A DNA stretch of 64,000 nucleotides, taken from Dromaius novaehollandiae. Taxonomy: Eukaryota; Chordata; Aves; Casuariiformes; Dromaiidae. Of this stretch, positions 56,101 to 64,000 are shown in pieces; the stretch's first letter is position 1; each line of letters opens with the position of its first letter. A program made the position numbers and the translations under genes. The stretch is taken from the NCBI RefSeq assembly GCF_036370855.1, contig NC_088112.1, positions 13,012,469-13,076,468 on the forward strand. Direction: 5' to 3'. The notes beneath the pieces were generated by a model. The model searched no databases. It saw nothing but the letters and a program-made list of their open reading frames with translations, and was not told where the DNA came from.

Positions 56101-59100
56101 TAAAGATTAATAACAAAACTGCAGTCAACCAAAAAGCATTTTTAAGGGAAGGAAGGGGGGGAGAAAAAAAAAAAAAAAAAAAAAAAAAAGACAGACAGAA
56201 CAGCAATTTCTAAGGAATTCCAGAATATAATGTTTGAACTTCAGCACTTGTGAGCTTGTTGAGGAACTTTAAGAGACAGACACTGTCCTCTTGAAGTCCT
56301 GGCAAGAGACTTTTTTCCACATATCCTGAACCCTTCCCATCTGAGCACTTCATGCCCCCTTTCACAATCTAATCTCTCAATCTCAGTATTTCTATGACAG
56401 TATCTGCGCACACCCCTTTTCTTCAAGGGCAAGTCAAATCCTGCTGTTACATGATTGTTCCTGTCAGAACCCCAACTGGATTAGTTCCCGACACCTTATG
56501 GCCGCACTCCCTTATTTATATGCACACTCTCTTTCACCGAGTTGTTTTAATACCAGGCATCATTTTCCATCAGAATTGCCACAGAATGACTAACCCACAT
56601 AAAGATGACATTAGGATTTCTAGCAGTTTACGCTCTAAGGGCCTACAATGCTCAGTGACACGTAGAAGAAAGTACACTTTTGGGACATCGCGCAGGCAAC
56701 TTTCACCACGGTCACACAGCAGCACGGCTCCATCCCGGACCACATCCCACATAGTCCACACACACCACAGTCCCCTCATCCAGAGTGCCCCATGGCTGCA
56801 CCAGAGCAACTGACCTGTGTCCCCTTCTTGCAAAGCCATAACCCGCTTCAGGTTTCTGGTCTGCGCTTCAAAAAAAAGCTCATGGCCTTACCTCAGCACC
56901 GACATGCATCTCCATGACAAGAAATGAAGGCAGTTGCCCTGCACGCCAGGATGCGGGGTGGCAGCAGCCCGAGGAGCAATGCTGGGTGCAAAGGAGCCCC
57001 ACTGCCCCTCGTTCCTCTGCCCCAGGGCACCCAGTCCCCCCATAGGGAATGGTGGTGAATGGGACAGCAGCACAAGTTCTGATGGGGCTTCGGTAGGGGG
57101 TTCATTACCAGGCTCCTATCAACAGTTTTGGGGCCAAGTCACCCCAGGCTAACCAGAGAAGACAACTGCAGGTCCTGGCACTGAAGCACAGTCCCAAACT
57201 TCATGCTGCAGCAGGCCAGGCTGCAGCCTGGAGCTCAGGCTGACAATCTCTACTGCTTGGGGTGGTAGCTGCCATTCCCATTGCCAAGCAGGATTAAGCA
57301 ACTGCTTTCTGCTGTCTTTACATTATTCAGCCCTAAATGGCAGCTTCTGCTGATGCCTTGATTCAACATAATTCCCATATAGGATGGCACTTGTGTGTCC
57401 TGTCTTCCATCCTTCCAGGCTGTTTTCTTTACCAGTCTCTTTCCCTTACAACTTACCCTTCTCCAGAGAGGAAATTTTCATCTCTTGCCCCAAAGAACAA
57501 TTTTGTAAACTCCTGAATACCTGTGTGCTTTGCTTTCCCAGGAGATGGTGGTCATGGCTACCTGAAGGACTGGCTCTGGTGGGCTGGATTGCTAACCAGT
57601 AAGTAGGAGCTGTTTGCCCAGGCTTGCGGGTCTTGCAGTGCTTGTCCTTGCACCTCAGTTGTGGAAGGAGCTCATCTAGTAGCTCCAAGTGTTATTTCTG
57701 GTGGGGTCCGTTCTCCTCTACAGAGGTACCTCAAGGAGAGCAGAGGCAGTGAGCCAAAACACGTGGGATTTCCCTTGCCATCCTGTTGCAGCCCTCCTGC
57801 AAAGCTGGTAGAACTTGTTAGCTCAGTTTTACCTGATCAAAAGCATGAAAAGCTGGCCTACATTAAGGCAGCCAGCTGGTCTGGCTGCATACCAGGCACA
57901 GGGCAAACAGCCTCCCCTGCTACTGAGGGCTTCAGGAAAGGTTACTTCCACAGCAGAAAGCAGATAACAAGGAGGTGTTGGTAGCAGCTTCTTTCAGTGT
58001 AATTTGTTTTGAACAAACCTCAAATCCTCCTTTTCATGCTGCAGCACTAGTCTTCCAGAACTGGACTTGCAGCTATGTAGAGAAGAGCAGATTTCACAAG
58101 CAGGTTTTGCAGAGCAGCCTTGCCCACAGCAGCAGCAGCTCAAGGTGTCCTCATCTTACTCTGACCCTTCAGCTCCTTGGAGCAGAGCCTTGTTCTTGCT
58201 GCGCAATTGCCAAAATACAACTGCTCAGAAGCAGCCCAAGCAAGCACACAGTACTCAGTGCTTGAGGGACAGTTCAGCCAATGGTGACACCACACTGATG
58301 AAGGAGACACATTGGAGGTGAGGAGTAACCCACACACTCCAAGCCACAAAGCCTTCCTCTATCCAGCTGCTAACTGACTCATTAATTACTCCAGGCATGT
58401 GCTTCAGACATGCCTGGGTTATAGTGTCTTAACCAGCTCATGTGGATCAGCTGTGACATGGCCCAGTCCTAGCACCCTGTTTCGAAGCAACATGGAAACC
58501 CCTAGTAAAACTTTCTCTCTCTCTAGCTGAGCTCTTATTATTTTGCAAGCCTACAAGAGAAAACACAAAAAGCATGTTGTAACTCACTGGCTGTTTATTT
58601 TTCTTGTGTTTGTTTAGTGGGTGGAGGGGAGGCTGCCAACTTTGCTGCCTATGCGTTTGCTCCTGCAACTATTGTCACGCCACTGGGGGCCCTGAGCGTG
58701 CTCATAAGGTGATTTATGTATCTGTGGTTTGCAGTTTGACCTTTCTGTTTGCCTGTTTGTCTTGTGAGATAGTAAGACTTGAGGTATTGCTAATATGCTT
58801 TATTCTGCCTAAAGGAAGAATGTCTTGGTATTCTCAAAAAAAATACAGTAATAATTGCTGTCCTCACTGGGGATGGTTTGGGAACCACTGAACTAAGTAG
58901 TGTGCCCTTCTGGAAATACTGCCTGTGGATGTGATTAGCAGCCCCACACAGTTCAGGTTAAATTATTAAAAATATCAATGTTATTTCCTTCCTTTATTTT
59001 AGTTCTTTAGGCAGTAAAGGGACCCTTTTTTTCAGTGAATAGTACTATAAATCTAAAAGGGTAAAAAATCAGTGGACTTGTTTTTATCCGTGTCTCTACG

Positions 59101-60895
59101 TTTGTCTTCTATTTTCTGGGCTTTTAGGATGTTCTGGTGTTGTATTTGTATACTTTTCTGTTGCAAAAAGGGCTGAAACTCTGTTTTTAAATTATTACTT
59201 TATTTTGAAAAAGGAGATTCCTATAAAAACATGATTCTAGGTATTTAAGATTTTACAGAAGGATTGTTATTGTGCAGTGTGCAAGCAAACTGAGAATTAG
59301 AAAGATTGCTATGGTGTCTTGCCCCACATCACTTTATTTTTATTGAAAATAACTAGCCATTTTTGCAGACATGTCTACAATTCCTTTCCCTTCAAAATTT
59401 CTCTGGACTTCATAGTTCTGGAGATGAAGTTAAAATTAATGTAACTCTTCTGTTGTTTTTGTGCTTCTCTATTACGCTGATCCTTAAATTCATTTCTTTG
59501 AGCACTAAAGAATTCATAATAGCTAGAAGCTTCTGAGTGACTCTGGAAACACTGCAAATATTTCGTAAGGTGTATTAACGTGTTGAGCGTTTCTTTCATC
59601 CTTCTCATACATGAGCTGGGAGCTATAGAGACTGCCTCTCTGCAGGCTTAGCTAGGCAGTAGTTGCGATGTGAATCTGTAATAACATACCAGAATTGAAC
59701 CAATTTACTCCAAATTTCTGTCCTTGTATCAAGCAAAGTTGTTCTTTCTGTTACTTTAGCTGCTCTTCTTTCAAGGACTTTAATGCACCAGCAGACATTG
59801 TTTTTCTGTCCTGTGCAGTGCCATCCTGTCTTCCTATTTACTTGGAGAACGGCTAAACCTGTTGGGAAAGCTAGGCTGCATGTTGAGCATTGTGGGCAGC
59901 ACAGTGATGGTGATACATGCCCCAGAGGACGAGGAAGTCACAACTCTGGATGAAATGACTTCGAAGCTGAGAGAGCCAGGTACGCCATGGGCTAAGCAAT
60001 ACCCCCAGAGGCGGAGCCCAGTTAGTGGGAAAATTGGTTTTATCAGATCTGTGATTCACATCTCCACCTGGAGTAAACCCACAAAGCTTCCTCTGCTTTG
60101 ATGGCTCTCTACAGTTTTTGAAAGAACCTATTGCTGAGTAACTAAGGTGTGTTATTGCTTTGCACTGAGTTGCATCTGACCGGCAACTGAGGTGCAAAGG
60201 TATTTTCTCTCTCGGGACTGGGCAGTATGTTCTGCTCTATCCCCATGCCCTCAGCTCAGTTTCAAGTTGTTATTTGTTTCCTCCTTCAAGGTTTCCTCAC
60301 TTATGCTGCGATCCTCTTGGCTGTCTGCCTCCTCCTGATCTTCTACTTCGCGCCTCGCTATGGCCAGAGCAACATCCTCATCTACCTCACCATCTGCTCC
60401 ATTATTGGGGCCTTCTCTGTGTCCTCAGTCAAAGGCCTGGGTATTGCCATCAAGGGCTTCTTTGCTGACCAGCCTGTGCTGCAGCACCCGTTGACTTGGA
60501 TCCTGGTCATCACACTGGTGGCATCCATCACTACACAAATTAACTACCTCAATAAGTCTCTAGACATTTTCAACACCTCTTTGGTGTTTCCCATCTACTA
60601 CGTGCTGTTCACCACCATTGTAATCACAACATCTATCATCCTCTTTAAGGAGTGGGTCACCATGACTGTAGTGGACATCATTGGGACAGTTTGTGGTTTT
60701 CTCACCATCATTTTGGGGGTTTTTCTACTCCATGCCTTCAAAGACATAGAGATCAGTTTAGGGAACCTACCACAGGTCCTCCAGAGTGGAGAGCAGGCAT
60801 CAGTCACCCAAGATGACAAGAACATCCTGATAGATGTGGACAACGGCAGCATTGTTCCAGAGGAGAAACCCAAAGTATTCATGATCTACAGCTAG
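52813..60895 (+). CDS. NIPAL4: NIPAL4 (ichthyin), NIPA-like domain-containing protein, 6 coding exons
   Basis: Multi-pass membrane protein of the NIPA family (Mg_trans_NIPA), whose members transport Mg2+. NIPAL4 is mainly epidermal, and its loss causes recessive ichthyosis in humans. Six exons (52813-52849, 54594-54842, 57542-57598, 58618-58708, 59819-59979, 60291-60895) join to 1200 nt, giving 399 residues. Residues 1-56 are a polar N-terminus with sequons at Asn12 and Asn42. Hydrophobic segments then begin at [19 protein letters not shown]. The family core reads [15 protein letters not shown], and the C-terminus ends [11 protein letters not shown], close to human NIPAL4. The ATG at 52813 is the first in-frame ATG after an in-frame TGA at 52645. 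The paralogues NIPA1 and NIPA2 are excluded by the C-terminus and by location next to CYFIP2. Confidence 0.96.
52850..54593 (+). other. NIPAL4: NIPAL4 intron 1
   Basis: The GC-rich first 300 bases belong to the CpG island. The rest is ordinary intron up to CTTACAG. Confidence 0.85.
54594..54842 (+). CDS. NIPAL4: NIPAL4 exon 2, residues 13-95
   Basis: Encodes [20 protein letters not shown] to GGTRA and the first base of Gly96. It includes the first membrane helix (about residues 56-76) and the KKKGLLRL loop. Acceptor CTTACAG, donor GTAAGG. Confidence 0.96.
55795..55885 (+). repeat. MIR-like SINE remnant
   Basis: TGGAAACACAGAGGCATGGA followed by CAACTTTTCCAGGCAAAACA and then GAACCGGAGCCGCAGTCC follows the MIR layout. 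Confidence 0.5.
56164..56189. repeat. 26-base A homopolymer
   Basis: A run of 26 A after a G-rich purine stretch. No retroposed gene body was recognised on its 5' side. Confidence 0.9.
57542..57598 (+). CDS. NIPAL4: NIPAL4 exon 3, residues 96-114
   Basis: A 57 nt exon encoding [18 protein letters not shown], the start of the second membrane helix. Acceptor TTCCCAG, donor GTAAGT. Confidence 0.95.
57599..58617 (+). other. NIPAL4: NIPAL4 intron 3
   Basis: GTAAGT to GTTTAG. Nothing else recognised. Confidence 0.9.
58618..58708 (+). CDS. NIPAL4: NIPAL4 exon 4, residues 115-145
   Basis: Completes Met115 and encodes [20 protein letters not shown], then PLGALSVLI. Acceptor GTTTAG, donor GTGATT (weak). 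It holds the position equivalent to the human ichthyosis site Ala176. Confidence 0.95.
58709..60290 (+). other. NIPAL4: NIPAL4 introns 4 and 5
   Basis: 58709-59818 (1.1 kb) and 59980-60290 (311 nt) flank exon 5. Both are non-coding with no recognised element. Confidence 0.85.
59819..59979 (+). CDS. NIPAL4: NIPAL4 exon 5, residues 145-199
   Basis: Encodes [20 protein letters not shown] to TSKLREP and one base of Gly199. It contains the helix around [14 protein letters not shown] and then a polar loop. Acceptor TGTGCAG, donor GTACGC (weak). Confidence 0.95.
60291..60895 (+). CDS. NIPAL4: NIPAL4 exon 6, residues 199-399 and stop
   Basis: Encodes [20 protein letters not shown] to KPKVFMIYS, followed by TAG (60893-60895). 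It carries the remaining membrane helices and the cytoplasmic tail. Acceptor CTTCAAG. Confidence 0.97.
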
Positions 60896-60997
60896 TGCGT
60901 TATACACAAGGATCTGGAGGCTGTGTGAAAACTGCTCTGAATGGGTTGATGTTAGTACTGCAAATGCTACCAAGCAGCTTAAAAAGGAAACGCAGAA

Positions 60998-61003
60998 AAT
61001 AAA
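60998..61003 (+). terminator. Candidate NIPAL4 poly(A) signal (proximal)
   Basis: AATAAA 103 bases after the stop codon. Confidence 0.4.
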
Positions 61004-61465
61004 ACCAACGGTATTATATCCAAAGCCTAGTAGAGTCAAGTGAAGTCTTTCACTGAGCTTTGGATTGGATCATTGTAATGGTGTGTCAGCAAGGGTTATG
61101 TTTAATCATCACTGGACTTAATCCACTGAGCCACTGAAAATGAAAATTCTCTTGAAATATGATACTCCTCGGACAAAACTCCTCTCTGAGCCCCAGTCTG
61201 ATCTCTGCTTGTTGGCAGGTTTAATGTTTATTCTGCACTTCTTCCCCTGGGGCAGATACCATTAATGTGTTTATTTCCAGGCCCTGATTGATTCATTGAT
61301 TAGTGATTTTTTTTTAATTACTTTTTAGACACTTGTATGGAATCTAAAATATACAACAGTATCACAAATGGAGATGAAAGACAAGGGCTAAATAGTGTAC
61401 TCCTGCTGTTCAAATTCTGCTCATCCATTTTTTAATTACCTGTTTGGCAATATGGTGAATTTTGG

Positions 61466-61471
61466 AATAAA
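61466..61471 (+). terminator. Candidate NIPAL4 poly(A) signal (distal)
   Basis: AATAAA 571 bases after the stop codon. Confidence 0.4.
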
Positions 61472-61603
61472 AGCCCACTACAGCTGAGCAGCTGGACCCA
61501 AGCCATAAAGTATTTTTACAGGACTGCGGCAGAGAAATCCATTTAAGCTTTTGTGATGTGCAGGAGTTTCCCTGAAGCAGTGTTAACTGGTTTTAAGTGA
61601 GAT

Positions 61604-61623
61604 TTGTTTTGTTTTGTTTTGTT
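61604..61623. repeat. (GTTTT)n microsatellite
   Basis: Four units of the pentanucleotide. Confidence 0.85.
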
Positions 61624-63145
61624 CCATAGCAGCTATAGTCTCCAGGATGTGCTGATGGTTTTGGTGAAGCTGCAAGGCCTGACCCAGACCTCACCAGGGT
61701 GAGGGGCAGCCTCTGCTCAAGCAAGGGAGCTCTGGCAATGTCAACCAAGTGTCAGAAGAAACAGGCCCTCTGCCCATGATGATCACCACCTTCCTCCAAA
61801 CTTCTTGGTGGTCTGTGAAAACCTTTTCAGCCTGAAAGACCAAGTGGGTGTAAGTGTTAAGGTTGGTTTTATTAGTAAATGCCTTGACCTTGGAGGATCC
61901 CTGGCTCTGAGAGGTTGCATTTACAGGTGCCATTCAGCTTTCCCACAAGTCTGTTTTGTTGTTTTTAAGCCTCAAAGCCTGTTTCTTTAAAGCAGGCATA
62001 AGCAGGTGAAACACTGCTGTAGAGGTGCAGTTTATTCCAGAACAGTCCCTTTCAGCCCTCTCCATCTCTCTGGACATGGTACTTGCATTAACCATACTGC
62101 TCTCAGCTCACCTTCAAAACACCCTTGGATTTGTATTGAAAGTGAGGATGAAAGGATGGGAGAACTAACATGTTGAGCTGGGAGGGAAGAAAAAAAAATA
62201 AGAAGGTATTAATCCAGTTAAAGTTCATCCCATTGTGCTGCTAGGGCTTGTAGCATGGGACGCAGGGAGATTGGAGCCCATTTGCTCACAGTAAGACCCA
62301 AATGGGGAGCGGCAAAGCCTGAGCTGGCTTCACTGGGCTACTCCAGCTGGGAGTAGCCCTGGCCGGACCACCGCGACCTCCAGCTGGGCTAGTAAGCCCT
62401 GTGAGAAGCCACAGCAGGGCAGTAGCTGTGCAGCTCCTGGCTTGCAGCTGTACCCACTGCCTCAGGTCCAGGTCCCAGCTGGAGGTGCCACCAGCACAGC
62501 CTGTTTGCACTGTGTGTTGTGCCGGGGTGTAAACGTGCCTTTGTGGCTCTCAACATGCGCCAGTGTGGCCTGAGATGCCAATGCTGCAGCTTTGCTACCT
62601 GCGTCTGGAAGGAGCTGAACAAACTTGGTGAAGTGTTTCCATATCTAGCTAAGGGGGGGGGACTGCAATCTCATTTTAATAACAGTTCAGGATTATATTT
62701 TTGGAATTTGGAAAGGGAAATAAAAGCTTTTTATTCTTAAAAAATCTTTCAAGGTAGATCTGAAAGTTTTTAATGACTTCTCTGATATTATTGGTATAGC
62801 TTTAAAGGATAAATAAGCTATAGGAAACCTGAGTGCTGCAGAAAGAGTATTGTGGCCAGAAAGTAAAACAGCAGCGCCCTCCCTTGGTAGCAGAAAATAA
62901 TCTAAGTAATTCTTTGTATCTTCAGTTTTGGCTTCATAATAGGTTCTTTTGCTTTATGCATTATTTTAGAAATAGAGTGCAGACCGGACTCAGCCTTCTC
63001 ACGGCCCAGAACAGCGTTGCAGAAAGGCCATTGCTCCATGAACCTGTCAGCTCCAGGCATGGACATGCCACATTTAAAATGAAGGGTTGGACCAATGTAA
63101 TGATATCGCATAGTGACAGCACATTTGTTAATGACAAGTGATAAA

Positions 63146-63151
63146 TTTATT
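63146..63151 (-). terminator. Minus-strand poly(A) signal, possibly of the next gene
   Basis: TTTATT on the plus strand is AATAAA on the minus strand. In mammals ADAM19 ends convergently a few kb after NIPAL4. No ADAM19 coding sequence is visible here. Confidence 0.3.
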
Positions 63152-64000
63152 AAAAAGTAGGCAAAAGGCACAATGAATTGCATTCTTCAAGTATTTGCAT
63201 AGATGCACAGAGAGCATTATTGTAAACCATTAACATGTGGATGTAATGAAAGTGAGATGTATTTTTATACATGTTCTCCCACGTAATATTATCTTCAAAA
63301 AAAAAAAAATCACATTCTGTCATCTCTTACTCCTCCCCCAGTTCCTTTATTCTCATTCACTCAACGTGCACACCTATGAAAATTTTAAAGGATTTACTAA
63401 AAACTACCTTTTGGAGGCTTTATGATATTCCAGTACTAAAGCTTTCCATTAGGGTTTGAGCACGTCCAGTTTTTTGAGCTTTGTGTGTCTGGAAGCATTT
63501 CTGAAAAACTTGACGCCATGCTCACATGAAGGGCAGTGAAAAGGCTCTTAGTGATTTCTGGTGGTCATCGGATAAAAATCAGGAGCTGTAGCAGAAATAT
63601 GCTGCTGTCCTCAGGAGTCAGCGAGGGCTTAGATGCAGGATAAGGTTACTGTGGTTTAATCTGTATTATGGTAACTGCTATATGAGGCCAGCTTCTGGCA
63701 GATATGAAGACTAGACCTCCACCTGTGAGTGGTAAAACATGCTGTTACGCAGGCGCTTTAGCTGACTCCCAATGAATGACAAATTTGGGTGGTTTGAGTT
63801 TGAGGTGGATCTGTTCTCAGCACCTCAGGTAGGTGTTGACTGATCTCGATATTGAGAACTGGTAATGAGTGCTAATATGGCACCGGAGGGAAAAATGCTC
63901 AAGGTTTAAGTGGCTGCAGGAGCAATTCCCTTCTCACCAGCTTCCCTTCACAGCCTTTTGCCAGGAAAATGCCTGACCAAGGAGGGCTTGCACAAACCCT

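Larger units (their letters stand above)
54843..57541 (+). other. NIPAL4: NIPAL4 intron 2
   Basis: A 2.7 kb intron with a MIR-like remnant (55795-55885) and a 26-base A run (56164-56189). No gene recognised. Confidence 0.85.
60896..61490 (+). other. NIPAL4: Probable NIPAL4 3' UTR
   Basis: Non-coding sequence after the stop. AATAAA occurs at 60998-61003 and again at 61466-61471, giving a short and a longer possible end. Confidence 0.5.
61491..64000. other. Region downstream of NIPAL4
   Basis: No coding exon recognised. It holds a (GTTTT)n stretch (61604-61623), a G run near 62653-62661 and a minus-strand AATAAA (63146-63151). Confidence 0.7.

Noticed and set aside
56164-56189. Poly(A) tail of a processed pseudogene
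   Set aside because: No coding remnant or target-site duplication was seen on its 5' side; it reads as a simple homopolymer.
52813-60895. NIPA1, NIPA2 or another NIPAL member
   Set aside because: The N-terminal GSCSNGSL segment and the C-terminal EEKPKVF motif fit NIPAL4, and so does the position.

Overview
The window is vertebrate nuclear DNA, most likely from a bird. It shows spliced genes with canonical intron borders and CpG-rich promoters. Introns are compact, with few and very old interspersed repeats, and nothing resembles primate or rodent SINEs. Both main proteins are almost identical to their mammalian counterparts. The species cannot be named from the sequence alone.

Layout. (1) Positions 412-43175, plus strand: 27 coding exons of CYFIP2, a subunit of the WAVE regulatory complex, from residue 96 to the stop codon. 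They join without a frame break into 1158 codons. With the roughly 95 residues encoded upstream of the window this gives the family length of 1253. The 3' UTR probably runs to about 47.1 kb. (2) Positions 21148-21813, minus strand: FNDC9, a single-exon coding region inside the 10 kb CYFIP2 intron, with a probable non-coding first exon and GC-rich promoter near 23.1-23.3 kb. (3) About 47.1-52.5 kb: intergenic. (4) Positions 52813-60895, plus strand: all six coding exons of NIPAL4 (ichthyin), 399 residues, starting in a CpG island. (5) Positions 60896-64000: the NIPAL4 3' UTR and downstream DNA. A minus-strand poly(A) signal at 63146 may belong to the next, convergent gene (ADAM19 in mammals).

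The order CYFIP2 with FNDC9 nested antisense, followed by NIPAL4, matches the mammalian locus (human 5q33.3, recalled). It separates these genes from their paralogues CYFIP1 and NIPA1/NIPA2, which sit together elsewhere. The three genes have no obvious common pathway: CYFIP2 regulates actin through Rac1 and WAVE, FNDC9 is a small membrane protein, and NIPAL4 is an epidermal membrane protein of a magnesium-transporter family.

The most interesting signal is at 8153-8229. The AAG codon for Lys320 of CYFIP2 (8166-8168), a known A-to-I recoding site, lies in an exon that folds colinearly onto the first 29 bases of the following intron. The hairpin also encloses the 5' splice site. About 140 bases further on, the intron contains perfect purine-pyrimidine alternations of the Z-forming type. 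Other notable points are a GC-AG intron in CYFIP2, an intronic CpG-rich segment with a TATA box at 25.86 kb, an RFX X-box-like motif near the inferred FNDC9 first exon, and a start-codon context that supports the short form of NIPAL4.
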